Assembly (NCBI GenBank): GCA_002452405.1
Contig: DKFP01000015.1
Span: 1 to 64,000, forward strand
Direction: 5' to 3'
From: Deferribacteraceae bacterium UBA6793
Lineage (GTDB): Bacteria; Chrysiogenota; Deferribacteres; Deferribacterales; Geovibrionaceae
Length of the DNA: 64,000 nucleotides
The notes below the pieces were generated by a model. It was given only the letters and a program-made list of their open reading frames with translations. It had not been told where the DNA came from and ran no database searches. Made by a program: the position numbers and the translations under genes. Shown here piece by piece: positions 49,259 to 58,900 of the stretch; position 1 is the stretch's first letter; each line of letters opens with the position of its first letter.

Positions 49259-49298
49259 GATAATGATTTTCAATATCAACACAATCGTGCAATGTCAA
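49259..49298 (-). promoter_or_regulatory. Fur box and promoter upstream of exbB
   Basis: GATATTGAAAATCATTATC (49259-49277), 17 of 19 matches to the Fur consensus, overlapping a TATTGA -10 (49270-49275) that is 17 bp from TTGACA (49293-49298). Starts the whole leftward heme locus under iron control. Confidence 0.8.
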
Positions 49299-49380
49299 GA
49301 GGTTTAATGTACAGTGGTCTGTAAGATACAGGGAAGACGGGAGAAAGATGATAGCGATTAAACACAGCTGTGAGCAGCTG

Positions 49381-49968
49381 TCAGGAAACGACAAAATCCA
49401 TCAATATCGTGTAGTCGCCTGCATCCGCAGCTTTCAGAGCCATAATATACTTATTTCTGGTTATGTTATTCGTGTCAAGCCTGCAATTTCCCCATGAAAA
49501 CCTTTCAGAGTTAAGAACATATTTCAATAATATATCTGTCATCAAACGTGAATGACGACCATTTCCATTAGGAAAAGGATGTATCTGAACTAAGCGATGA
49601 TGGAATCGCACGGCAATTTCTAACGGAGGATAGGTATTAAATTCAATCCATGTTTTTGTGTCTAAAATCAGATCCCTCACGGATGGAGCAATTAGATATG
49701 CTTCGCACCCTATATTCTTCATTGATGTTCTGTATGTTCCTGCCCATTTCCATACATCCCCAAACATCTTTTTATGAAGTTTCCTAAGGTATTCATCCGT
49801 AAGTATATTCGTTTGTTTTCTTGCAAATACGCCCTTGCTGGCTTGCAAGATATTTTCATATTCCCAGCGGTTCAATTCTTCCAAGGTAGTGATGTGCTCT
49901 GGAATTAATCCAACAGCTTCATCCCGGTCAATCGGTGTGGCTCCGAAAAAATTATTATTTAATATCAT
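49381..49968 (-). CDS. Mobile mystery protein B (Fic-domain toxin)
   Basis: 195 residues from ATG 49968, overlapping the partner stop by 14 bp. Starts MILNNNFFGATPIDRDEAVGL and has the Fic motif HPFPNGNGRHSRLM, where Asn replaces the usual Asp/Glu after HPF-P. Before it, GDVWKWAGTYRTSMKNIG forms the flap. Fic enzymes AMPylate targets; this family is always paired with an HTH protein and behaves like a toxin-antitoxin cassette on mobile DNA. Confidence 0.88.
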   Translation of the reverse strand: MILNNNFFGATPIDRDEAVGLIPEHITTLEELNRWEYENILQASKGVFARKQTNILTDEYLRKLHKKMFGDVWKWAGTYRTSMKNIGCEAYLIAPSVRDLILDTKTWIEFNTYPPLEIAVRFHHRLVQIHPFPNGNGRHSRLMTDILLKYVLNSERFSWGNCRLDTNNITRNKYIMALKAADAGDYTILMDFVVS

Positions 49969-50425
49969 CCCATAGCCTTGAGGGTCTTTTTTCAAAAAGC
50001 TCCTTCACAGTTTCTTCTATGATATTTTTCACTTCTTTTTCAGATAATCCCTGGTTTTCAAGATTCATCGTCACTGAAGCGCTATACGTTTCAGCTTCAG
50101 CAATTTCTCTGGCTCTTAACGAGACTGTTTCTTTGATAGATGTCTTTGGTACAAAGGCATACACAAACTCACACCCAAGCCCTTCTGCAACCTGAAACAT
50201 CGTTTTTAGAGTCAAAGAATGATCAAGCTCACTTTTTTCTATTTCAGCAATCCTTGGCTGACTAACACCGATGCGTTTTCCAAGTTGCCTGCCGGACATA
50301 CCTAACGTCTTTCTTATAGTATAAATCCAGCCTTTTTTCGGTCTGTTATCGCCAAGAAGTATCTTATATTTTTCAAGTTTTTTGTCGATTTGTTCAAGTG
50401 CCAGCAGTCTATATTTTCTGTTCAT
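49955..50425 (-). CDS. Mobile mystery protein A (HTH antitoxin/regulator)
   Basis: 156 residues. Central HTH (WIYTIRKTLGMSGRQLGKRIGVSQPRIAEIEKSELD) with the long N- and C-terminal helices typical of this family (LGCEFVYAFVPKTSIKETV). It presumably represses the operon and neutralises the Fic partner. Preceded by AGGTTATATT and direct repeats that look like operators. Confidence 0.88.
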   Translation of the reverse strand: MNRKYRLLALEQIDKKLEKYKILLGDNRPKKGWIYTIRKTLGMSGRQLGKRIGVSQPRIAEIEKSELDHSLTLKTMFQVAEGLGCEFVYAFVPKTSIKETVSLRAREIAEAETYSASVTMNLENQGLSEKEVKNIIEETVKELFEKRPSRLWDDIK

Positions 50426-50434
50426 AATATAACC

Positions 50435-50485
50435 TATATCTTATGTACACGATAATAATAAATAATATATAGCTTATGCCTTATG
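50435..50485 (-). promoter_or_regulatory. Operator-like direct repeats upstream of the HTH/Fic pair
   Basis: TATATCTTATG (50435-50445), TATAGCTTATG (50468-50478) and a trailing CCTTATG (50479-50485), i.e. CATAAG(A/C)TATA on the transcribed strand, 33 bp apart between the first two. The surrounding 100 bp is extremely AT-rich and should contain the promoter. Confidence 0.45.
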
Positions 50486-50560
50486 TCAATAGATATAATA
50501 CATTTATTATTTATTTTATAATATTATATAACCTATTAGTTATTCTATTTAAATATCTGG

Positions 50561-50717
50561 CAATCCTGTCATACAATATACCAAAAAAGGCACCAGCCAG
50601 ACGGCTGATGTAAGATTGCACGAATATACGGCAAATTTGCTATGATTGAGCCCGAAACAAGTTCGGGCAATCCTGTCATACAACAAATAAAAAAAGGCAC
50701 CAGCCAGACGGCTGATG
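50561..50717 (+). repeat. Two 50-bp direct repeats around the tRNA-Pro terminator
   Basis: Copies at 50561-50610 and 50668-50717 both begin CAATCCTGTCATACAA and end with AGCCAGACGGCTGATG. The second forms the intact tRNA terminator, the first lost its 3' arm. Between them lies a REP-like hairpin GCCCGAA-ACAAG-TTCGGGC (near 50650-50668). Apart from these repeats the 304 bp upstream of the tRNA hold no gene. Confidence 0.6.
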
Positions 50718-50722
50718 CCTTT
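50689..50722 (-). terminator. tRNA-Pro terminator
   Basis: On the minus strand GGCATCAGCC-GTCT-GGCTGGTGCC followed by TTTTTTT, 7 bp after the tRNA 3' end. Confidence 0.85.
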
Positions 50723-50729
50723 ATTTAAA

Positions 50730-50803
50730 TCGGGATGACAGGATTTGAACCTGCGACCACCTGTTCCCAAGACAGGTACGCTACCAAGCTGCGCTACATC
50801 CCG
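50730..50803 (-). tRNA. tRNA-Pro(TGG)
   Basis: Full cloverleaf on the minus strand: acceptor CGGGATG/CATCCCG with A73, D-arm GCGC-AGCTTGGTA-GCGT region, anticodon arm CCTGT-CTTGGGA-ACAGG with anticodon TGG, T-arm GCAGG-TTCAAAT-CCTGT. CCA is not encoded. Confidence 0.93.
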
Positions 50804-50830
50804 AAAAAAACTTATAAAACAAATCCTGTT

Positions 50831-50926
50831 GACAGGATGGTGGCAAAGCAAGTTTGCCAGCCTGCGGCGAACCTGCGACCACCTGTTCCCAAGACAGAGT
50901 AACCTACCAAGCTGCGCTACATCCCG
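50831..50926 (-). pseudogene. Second tRNA-Pro copy disrupted by a 29-bp insertion in the T-loop
   Basis: The 5' part from CGGGATGTAGCGCAGCTTGG through the TGG anticodon loop to GCAGGTTCG is intact, then 29 bp (50839-50867) containing the hairpin GGCAAA-GCAAG-TTTGCC interrupt, then ATCCTGTC resumes and the acceptor 3' strand is missing. It lies just upstream of the intact copy on the same strand. Confidence 0.7.
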
Positions 50927-51019
50927 AACTATTTTCAAAGAGATATATCTATAGTGGACTGAAACATAAATGTCAAGACGTTAGAGATAAAAAGGGGAGC
51001 CTAGACTCCCCGTTAAATA

Positions 51020-52756
51020 TTATTTTATCAGGTGCGCCCACTCAGGAACAACTCCGAACTGGATACCGAACAACGGAACTGCTATCAGATATACTATAAT
51101 TACCGTTATAATGATTCCGATTATATTAAGCCCGAAGCCGCTCTTAACCATCTGAGGTATCGTCACGTAACCGGAGCCGAACACTATTGCGTTCGGAGGC
51201 GTTGCAACGGGCAGCATAAATGCGCACGAAGCCGCTATTGCTGCGGGAATTGTAAGCAGCAGAGGACTCTGCCCCAGACCTATTGCAACGGCAGACAGAA
51301 TAGGCATCACCATTGCCGCCGTGGCAGTATTTGAAGTAAGCTCGGTAAGGTAGATTATCAGTGTCGTAACAGCGACGATAAGTACAAATATAGGTGCATT
51401 CTGCATCAGACTCACCTGATTTCCTATCCATGCCGCAAGTCCGGTCGCCTGAAATCCGTCTGCCATCGCAAGCCCGCCGCCGAAAAGGATAAGTACGCCC
51501 CATGGCATTTTAGATGCCCAATGCCAGTCCATAACAAAGCTGTTCTTTTTCAGATCGATAGGGATAAGGAAAAGAACCAGCGCGCCCATCATGGCAACAG
51601 CGGAATCAGTAACCATTGAAGGATCGGGAAACAGCGCAGCCACGGGCTTGATGAATATCCAGCAGAGAGCCGTGATACCGAAAACAACGGCTGTATATCT
51701 TTCGCCCTTGTTCATTGAGCCCATATTTTTGAGTTCAGCATCAATAAGTTCACGTCCTCCGGGAACTTTTTTCAGTTTCATGGGGTTAGCAACCTTAACA
51801 AGCCACAGCCAGCAGAGCGGCAAAAATATAACAACAAGCGGAACGCCGACAACCAGCCAGCTGGCAAATGTTATCTCATAACCATAGGTCTTGTTAAGAT
51901 AACCGGCAAGAACGGTGTTTGGAGGTGTGCCGATAAGGGTTGCGATACCGCCGATTGAAGCAGCATAGGCAATACCCAGCATAAGGTTAAGCCCGAATGC
52001 AAATTTTTCGGGTGAGAAATCTATTTCTTTGTCAAGTCCCTCTTTTCTGCCCTCTTCCGCAACGTGGGCAATGATTGCAAGCCCGATGGGCATCATCATA
52101 ACCGTTGTAGCGGTGTTTGAAACAAACGCAGAGAGTGCGGCTGTCGCAACCATGAAACCGAGTATTATTCTGCTGGGTGAAAAGCCGATAACCTTGACGA
52201 TGTTCATGGCTATACGTCTGTGCAGATTCCATTTTTGCATGGACAGGGCTATTATGAACCCGCCCATAAAAAGGAAAATAAGGTGGTTTGCATAGGGTGT
52301 TGTGGACTTAGCCGTTGACAGAAGCCCCAGCGCCGGAAACAGCGGAATTGGCAAAAGGCTCGTCGCCGGGATAGGAAGCGATTCGCACATCCACCATGTC
52401 GCCATAAGAAATGTGATTGCCGCCATTCTCTGCGCGGCGGGTTCCATTCCTGCTGGCGCTGGAAGGACAAGAACAAGAATAAACAATATCGGACCGAGGA
52501 AAAGCCCTGTCATCTGCCTGCGGGTGTATCCCTGCGGCTCGTGGGGCTGCATTCCTCCGGGTGTGGGGTGAACCCTTTGGGATGTCTCGGCGGGTGAGGC
52601 AGTCATTTCATCCGCGATATCAACATCCTGTTCGTTGGAATGTGAATAGACTGAAGCCTGTTTCATCTTCATAATCATTGCCTTTGGACTGAAAAACACG
52701 AGAGATTTTGTCTCGTGATGCATGTCCCACATGCGTGACCATATTGCAGTTAACAT
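51020..52756 (-). CDS. DASS (SLC13) family Na+/dicarboxylate or sulfate symporter
   Basis: 578 residues from ATG 52756 (GGAGTCGAC upstream). A ~85-residue hydrophilic N-terminal extension precedes about 12 membrane helices. Family motifs: AFVSNTATTVMMMPIGLAI and, in the second repeat, LTELTSNTATAAMVMPI; also GGIATLIGTPPNTV. The paired SNT motifs form the Na+ and substrate sites. Likely substrates are C4-dicarboxylates, citrate or sulfate. Confidence 0.92.
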   Translation of the reverse strand: MLTAIWSRMWDMHHETKSLVFFSPKAMIMKMKQASVYSHSNEQDVDIADEMTASPAETSQRVHPTPGGMQPHEPQGYTRRQMTGLFLGPILFILVLVLPAPAGMEPAAQRMAAITFLMATWWMCESLPIPATSLLPIPLFPALGLLSTAKSTTPYANHLIFLFMGGFIIALSMQKWNLHRRIAMNIVKVIGFSPSRIILGFMVATAALSAFVSNTATTVMMMPIGLAIIAHVAEEGRKEGLDKEIDFSPEKFAFGLNLMLGIAYAASIGGIATLIGTPPNTVLAGYLNKTYGYEITFASWLVVGVPLVVIFLPLCWLWLVKVANPMKLKKVPGGRELIDAELKNMGSMNKGERYTAVVFGITALCWIFIKPVAALFPDPSMVTDSAVAMMGALVLFLIPIDLKKNSFVMDWHWASKMPWGVLILFGGGLAMADGFQATGLAAWIGNQVSLMQNAPIFVLIVAVTTLIIYLTELTSNTATAAMVMPILSAVAIGLGQSPLLLTIPAAIAASCAFMLPVATPPNAIVFGSGYVTIPQMVKSGFGLNIIGIIITVIIVYLIAVPLFGIQFGVVPEWAHLIK

Positions 52757-53020
52757 GTCGACTCCATTAAAAACGTTATTTTGATTTTTTCACGGAAAAC
52801 GTTAATACAACATAAAAATTAATTAACTCTTCATAAAGTTGTCTCTGAAAGGCAATATATATAATCATAAAAAACGAATCAAGTTTTATTTTTAAACATC
52901 ATTAGAACAAAAAAGAGATTGCGAACAAATGTTTATAAGGAGAGATAATTAACTATTCTATTTTATTGACTTTTTATGAGGATAAGAATATCCATTATTT
53001 TTTACATGTGGGGATGATCA
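52757..53020. other. 264-bp AT-rich divergent promoter region
   Basis: Separates the DASS gene (-) and the EamA gene (+). It must contain both promoters. No clear consensus promoter, terminator or regulatory palindrome was recognised. An AAGGAGAGA near 52940 is not followed by a supported reading frame. Confidence 0.4.
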
Positions 53021-53881
53021 ATGATTAAAGGAATTGCCGCTGCGGTCTTATCCGCATCGTGTTATGCAACGCTGGTTATTTTCGGAAAAATCGGTATGGG
53101 GCTGGGCTTAACATCCGTCCATATGCTGACACTCCGCTTCATATTCGGAACGATTATTTTATTGGGATTTCTGCTTATTTTCAACAGAAGCGCTCTGCGT
53201 CCCACAAAATCTCTCGTGCTTAAATCCGCTTTTGTGGGTCTTTTCTTCTATCTCGGTCAGAGTCTGATGTTCTTCAGATCGATAGAGTATATTCCGGCGT
53301 CCACAGCTTCATTGATACTCTATTTCTATCCGCTTGCGGTACTTTTACTTTCGGTATTGTTTCTGCGGGAAAAATTCAGGTCTTCGTCGCTGGTTTCCGT
53401 GCTTCTCATCCTCGGCGGATGCTGCCTTGTTTTCTATGATGCTTTTCTGCGTAGTTTCAGTACCACAGGAATAACTTATGCCGCAATAGCTATGGTTCTT
53501 TTTTCCGCTTACCTGATAGTAACTCAATATATACTTAAAACTGAAAACTCAACATCAGTAACATTTTATGTGATGCTGTTCACAGCGTTAGGATACACTG
53601 TTTTAAACGGCGGGACAGGGTTTTCAGGACTGACGGGGCAGCAGTTTGCCCTTGGGGTGGCACTTGGTGTGATTCCTTCCGCGCTGGCGATGGGGTTTCT
53701 GTATGCCGCACTAAAGACGATAGGCGCTGCCTATACGTCGATATTCAGCTCCGTCGAACCTGTGATAACACTTATTCTGGCTGGTGTTTTCCTTGGTGAG
53801 GAGATAGTTTCGTTTCAGATATTCGGAGTGGTTCTGCTTATGGCAGGGATTATTATTCCTAACATGCGGATGACACGCTAA
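53021..53881 (+). CDS. EamA/DMT family transporter
   Basis: 286 residues, ten membrane helices in two EamA repeats (AAVLSASCYATLVIFGKIGMG; GITYAAIAMVLFSAYLIVTQYIL). VEPVITLILAGVFLGEEI is the characteristic end of the second repeat. Probably an exporter of metabolites or amino acids. Its stop codon lies within a 25-bp sequence repeated at 54048, so the 3' end has been rearranged. Confidence 0.88.
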   Translation: MIKGIAAAVLSASCYATLVIFGKIGMGLGLTSVHMLTLRFIFGTIILLGFLLIFNRSALRPTKSLVLKSAFVGLFFYLGQSLMFFRSIEYIPASTASLILYFYPLAVLLLSVLFLREKFRSSSLVSVLLILGGCCLVFYDAFLRSFSTTGITYAAIAMVLFSAYLIVTQYILKTENSTSVTFYVMLFTALGYTVLNGGTGFSGLTGQQFALGVALGVIPSALAMGFLYAALKTIGAAYTSIFSSVEPVITLILAGVFLGEEIVSFQIFGVVLLMAGIIIPNMRMTR

Positions 53882-54075
53882 GGCAAAAGCTCGTCCAGCT
53901 TTCCTTTAAAGTTAAGTAAAAAACAGCGTCCTGCTGTTTTTTACCAACGCTTTGCATCGGCAAAGCCTGAGCAAAGCTCACTCTACGCAGAATTTGAGGA
54001 ATAAATTCCGCAAATCTGTCTCTGAGAGCCACATCCGTGTGTATTTTAAGGCAAAAGCTCGTCCAGCTTTTCCTT
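53880..54075. repeat. 25-28 bp direct repeats flanking a terminator-bearing segment
   Basis: AAGGCAAAAGCTCGTCCAGC at 53880 recurs at 54048, each continuing CTTT..CCTT. The second copy is the 3' end of the 54046 gene; the first overlaps the EamA stop. The segment between holds a perfect terminator (53918-53942, AAAAAACAGC-GTCCT-GCTGTTTTTT) and a small hairpin CTTTGC-ATCG-GCAAAG near 53950. No gene is seen in it. Confidence 0.65.
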
Positions 54076-54498
54076 CCAGTCATCTGTGTCGGATATGACT
54101 ATTGTGTTATAACCTTTGGCTTTTATGTATGATGTAATGCGGGCAAGGCTGTTTTTGTCACGCGCCTGAACGACGACAAAGTCGCCCTCCACCTTCGCTG
54201 GCTCGCCTATTGCTCCGCGCACCTGTTCAAGAAGCACCACGAGACGCTTAACTCCTTCCTGAAAAACATATTTATCTCTGGAAACCTCTTTCGCGTCTTC
54301 AAACGACAGACCGCTCATGTCTCTGGCTGTAAAGACTATCATGCCCAGCTTCTGCATGTAGATGCTGGTGGAACCGAATTCCTCACTTATGAGTTTTCCG
54401 GCGTATTCCAGCACCTTATCTTTTGCGCTGTGGTCACCGTATTTCAGCCTTTCCGCCATCTTCACCAGATTGTCGGCAATGTCGTAAGTTCTTCCCAT
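54046..54498 (-). CDS. Hypothetical cytoplasmic protein encoded with the diguanylate cyclase
   Basis: 150 residues from ATG 54498 (GGTGGGTGAT upstream), 1 bp after the GGDEF gene stop. N-terminal helices (YDIADNLVKMAERLKYGDHSAKDKVLEYA), central LGMIVFTARDMSGLSFEDAKEVSRD, and a Rossmann-like end (GDFVVVQARDKNSLARITSYI, NTIVISDTDDW). No family recognised; co-translation with the GGDEF gene suggests a linked signalling role. Confidence 0.6.
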   Translation of the reverse strand: MGRTYDIADNLVKMAERLKYGDHSAKDKVLEYAGKLISEEFGSTSIYMQKLGMIVFTARDMSGLSFEDAKEVSRDKYVFQEGVKRLVVLLEQVRGAIGEPAKVEGDFVVVQARDKNSLARITSYIKAKGYNTIVISDTDDWKEKLDELLP

Positions 54499-54499
54499 A

Positions 54500-55816
54500 T
54501 CACCCACCGCAGAAAATGTATCTGTTTTTTCCGCCGTTTTTGGCAACGTACATGGCACGGTCAGCCATAGCCATAAGTTTAACATGGTCCTTGCTGTCGT
54601 CGGGATAAATGCTTATCCCCATGCTTGCGCCTATATGAAAGACAGTCTTGTCTATAACAAGTTCTTCGTTGATTGAATCCAGTATCCTTCCGGCGATGCC
54701 TTCAATCTCGTGTCTGTCGTGAACAGCCTCCAGCAGAACAACAAATTCGTCACCGCCGATGCGCGCCGCCGTGTCTGATTTCCTTATCGCCTCGTTCAGT
54801 CTGTGGGCTATCTTTTTAAGGGCAATATCGCCCGCCGCGTGCCCCAGCGTATCGTTAACTGGTTTGAAACCGTCGAGGTCGATATATATAACAGCTAACT
54901 TCTTTTTATCCCGTTTCCTGCGCTCCACAGCCTGATTTATCCTGTCGCTGAGAAGATCCCTGTTGGGCAACCCTGTCAAAGTATCGTGCAGAGCCAGATA
55001 GCGGATATATTCTTCCTGAATTTTCTTCTGTGTTATATCGCGGATAACAACCTGAACAGCCGTGCGTCCGTCCATGCTGAAAGGAATCGCCGCAAATTCA
55101 ACGTGGGCGATGCGCCCGTCTCTGCGAAGCATTTTTGCCTCAGAAACAGGCATGGACGATTCGTCCTTATACAGCTTACGCAGTCTCTCTGCAATCATTG
55201 CTCTGTCCTCTTCGGGAAAGAAGCTCAGAACCTCACAGCCCAGTATATCTTCTGCTGCGCCGCCGAAAATCCTTGCTCCGGCAGGGTTTATATATTTTAT
55301 AACACCGTCGCGGTGGATAATGATTCCGTCAGGGGAGTATTCCACAAGCTGTCTGTATCTCTTTTCTGAGTTAACAAGTTCATGTTCAATGCGCTTTTTG
55401 TCTGTAATATCCTTAATTGTGGCAAGAACAGCCCATTTTCTCCCGTATTTAATACGGGTAAGGAACACTTCCGCGTCGAGGACGACTTCGCCTGAAGTTT
55501 TTTTTATCTGCCATGTGAATACCTGATCTCTGCCTTCCACAGCGTCTGAAAAAAATTTCATTCCCGCCTGAAAGTTGATATCGTCAGCGGAAAAATCGAA
55601 AAAGCTGCCGATGTTCTCCATCTGTTTTTCTTCTACACCAAGCAGAGAAAGGAGTTTCGCGTTATAGCTGAGGATGTTCCCTTTTGTGTCATGCAAAAGA
55701 ACGGCATCCTGTATCCCGTGCAGAACGGCGCAAAGAAAGCCAGGATCCTCATCGGCAGATATAAGCCTGTGTGTCCCGGCAGTTTTCCCTTTCCTGTCAG
55801 ACTTTAATGTTGTCAT
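54500..55816 (-). CDS. PAS-PAS-GGDEF diguanylate cyclase
   Basis: 438 residues, no membrane helix. First PAS about 25-145 (VLLHDTKGNILSYNAKLLSLLGV), second PAS about 150-270 (LVEYSPDGIIIHRDGVIKYINPAG), then GGDEF (DTLTGLPNRDLLSDRINQAV; ARIGGDEFVVLLEAV at about 365; MADRAMYVAKNGGKNRY). The GGDEF motif is intact; no RxxD inhibitory site was noticed in the usual place. Synthesises cyclic di-GMP in response to a PAS-bound signal. Confidence 0.92.
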   Translation of the reverse strand: MTTLKSDRKGKTAGTHRLISADEDPGFLCAVLHGIQDAVLLHDTKGNILSYNAKLLSLLGVEEKQMENIGSFFDFSADDINFQAGMKFFSDAVEGRDQVFTWQIKKTSGEVVLDAEVFLTRIKYGRKWAVLATIKDITDKKRIEHELVNSEKRYRQLVEYSPDGIIIHRDGVIKYINPAGARIFGGAAEDILGCEVLSFFPEEDRAMIAERLRKLYKDESSMPVSEAKMLRRDGRIAHVEFAAIPFSMDGRTAVQVVIRDITQKKIQEEYIRYLALHDTLTGLPNRDLLSDRINQAVERRKRDKKKLAVIYIDLDGFKPVNDTLGHAAGDIALKKIAHRLNEAIRKSDTAARIGGDEFVVLLEAVHDRHEIEGIAGRILDSINEELVIDKTVFHIGASMGISIYPDDSKDHVKLMAMADRAMYVAKNGGKNRYIFCGG

Positions 55817-55906
55817 AGCCCACCAACCTCAAAAAGACAGACAAATCATGGAATAAAAGTCATCTCAGGACTTTCATTTAAAAAATTATACCGATATAAT
55901 CTGTCA

Positions 55907-58900
55907 ATGCTCAACATATATATCGGCAATAATCTTGAAAATCTGATAAATGTTATGGCTGAAAAGCTATATGACCCTGCACATCCGCTTAAAAAACCTG
56001 TAATCTGCGTGCAGACATCCGGTATGCAGCGCTGGATAGGGCTCCAGCTTGCGCGTCAGATCGGTGTCAGCGCAAACCTGGATTATCTGTTTCCCGCAGC
56101 GCTCATAAAAAGGCTTGCAGAGCGCCATTTCGGCGGCGAAAACCTCTGGACGGACAGACAGCAGCTCACATGGAACATCTACCGCACGCTGGCGCTGGCT
56201 GAGGACAACGGCGTTAATTCCGAACTTGTCAGCTACATCAATAACGACCCGCACAGAATAAAAACTTTCCGACTGGCACAGAAAATATCGGATATCTTCG
56301 ACCAGTACCAGCTATATAGACCCGCCATGGTTAAAGACTGGCTTACACAGGGTGCCCACGAGCGCACAAAAACAGCCGAAAGCTGGCAGCCGTGGCTTTT
56401 CGCAGAGGCTTTCCCGGATAAAAACAGGTGCAAAACATTTGTATTGAACAGATATATGAAAGACTGCAAAGCAGGGAAAGTAAACTTTCAAAAAGTTGAC
56501 ACCGCGCACCTTTTCGGAATAAGCGTAATACCGCGCTTTTTTATGGAAGTGCTTAACGCAGTGAGCGAAGGCACGGATGTAAACCTTTATCTGCTCTGCC
56601 CCACAGAGCAGTATTTCGGCGATTCAATGTCCGACAGAGAGATAAGCCGCGCAGAGAAACGAACCGGAAAAACCCGCGAAGAATTGAAAATGTTTCAGAA
56701 CCACCCTCTTTTGGACAATCTGGGCACCATGGGCAGGGACTTTTTCGAATTTCTAACGGCAAACGATAACGCAAACATAAAATACGAATACTTCGACGAA
56801 CCCTACTCGGAAACCCTTCTGGGTGGTATCCAGGCGGAAATATACGACTTTACAAAGCGTAGTGATATTAAATCGGACGATTCCATCACAATAAATTCAT
56901 GCCATAACCCTCTGCGGGAGGTTCAGACACTCTATGATTTCCTGCTTAATGCGATGGCGCAAGACAGCAGCATAACCCCTGCCGACGTTCTGGTCATGAC
57001 ACCGGACATACAAAGATACGCCCCATACATCCGCGCAGTTTTCGACAACCCGTACAGTGTTCATGCGGCGATACCTTACACCATTGCCGACATCCCCGCA
57101 AAAGCGGAGAGCAGCGCAGCCAACGTCTTTTCAGAGCTTATCTCTGCTGTAACCGGGGAGTTCAGCCTCGCCGCGGTGGTAAAGCTCATCGAAAGCCCGG
57201 TTATATCCGGCAGATTCGGTATTACTGGTGTTCGGGACTTGGCAGATGTTCTGGAACGCAACGGAGCATACTGGGGAATTGACGCAGAGGCGATGAGAGC
57301 TGACGGAGTGACCGCCGACACACCCTTCACATGGGACAGAGCCATGCGCAGACTTGCACTGGGACTGGCCGAGGGCGGCAGACAGGTAATATACGCGGAA
57401 GCGGCCGGAGCCGACGTGCCCTTCTCCATGGCGAAACAGCTTGGCGGGCTGATGCGGTTTGTGGAGCTTTGCGCACATTATTCAAAACTGATGAATGCCG
57501 AGCGCACCGCGGAGGAGTGGTGCGGGATACTGTCAGATTTTGCCGACAGGTTTCTGAGCACCGAATCTGAATACGCCGATGAAAATGTCGCCATTGCAAA
57601 AATGATAGCGGACATCCGCGAGGAAACATCCGCCTGCAACATAAAGATGCCTTTCCGCCCCGTTTACGAGACACTCTCCGGTAAGCTGGATGAGGTGAGA
57701 ACGGCGAAAGGGTTCATCACCGGCAAAACAACCTTCTGTGCCATGATGCCAATGCGGAGCATCCCATTCCGCATCATCTGCATCCTTGGGCTTGACGACG
57801 GCGCGTTTCCGAGGCTCAAGACAGAGCCTGAGTTCGACCTGATCTCCGCAAAACCCGACAAAGGGGACAGAACCCAGAGAGACAGTGATAAATATCTTTT
57901 TCTGGAAACGATTATCAGCGCAAAAGACAGACTTTTCATAAGCTATACGGGCAGAAGCGAAACCGACAACAGGAAACTGGTGCCCTCAATCGCCGTTACG
58001 GAACTTTTGAGGCATCTGGAAGAACGGTTCGGTATAACAAACGCCGTAAACGAACATCCGCTGCACAGTTTCAGCAGGAAATACTTTGAAAACAACGACA
58101 GACTTTTTACATACAGCGCAGAGAGATACGCTGCCGCATCCGTCTTCGGTACAAAATATGGCGAAAGAGATTTCTGCAAAAGTGAGATACCGGTTGAACA
58201 TCCGACGGAGGTTTCACTCACAGATTTCGAAAAGTTTTTCATAAATCCTCCTCACTACTTCCTTGAAAAGACACTCGGCATAGACCTGTCAGGAAGTTTC
58301 AGACCGCTGCCTGAAACCGAACGACTCGTTCTCGACCATTTACAGGCATATAAACTGCGGGCTGAAGCGGCGCGCAGTATGGTCAACGGTAACTCCGCAG
58401 ACGTTCTGCTGGCATATGCACAGGCGACTGCACAGCTTCCGGCGGGCGGCATAGGCGAAGGCTACACCCGCAGGATAACGGAGGAGGCACAACAGATTTC
58501 CTCTGTGGTGCTGGAACACGGAGCACCGAACAGCGTAACGGAGAGCCTGCTCACAGGCGGGCTGAAGATAAATTTCAGGATAGATGATATAACTGCGGAC
58601 GGACTGATATATACAAAGCACGGCGGGTTGAAGCCCAAAGACCTCATAAGGGCGCGTATACGCCAGCTGGTTCTGCTCAATTACGGGTATTCTCTTAATG
58701 CGATAATGATTAACGTTGACGGTGACAGAACGGTGCTGTCTGCGGACTGCCGCAAAGAGGCGCTCGCTGCATACGCCGGAATTTTCCTGAACGGACTGAA
58801 ATATCCATTCTGTTTCCATCCGGATGACGGATACAGGTCATTCAAAGGCGCGTTCAAAAACAGATACCCGTCCGTTAAAGAGAGTCAGGAAACAGCGGCG

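Noticed and set aside
53859..54083. 74-residue reading frame between EamA and the hypothetical gene
   Set aside because: It is made of the direct repeats and the terminator hairpin, has no ribosome site and no domain; treated as a by-product of the duplication.
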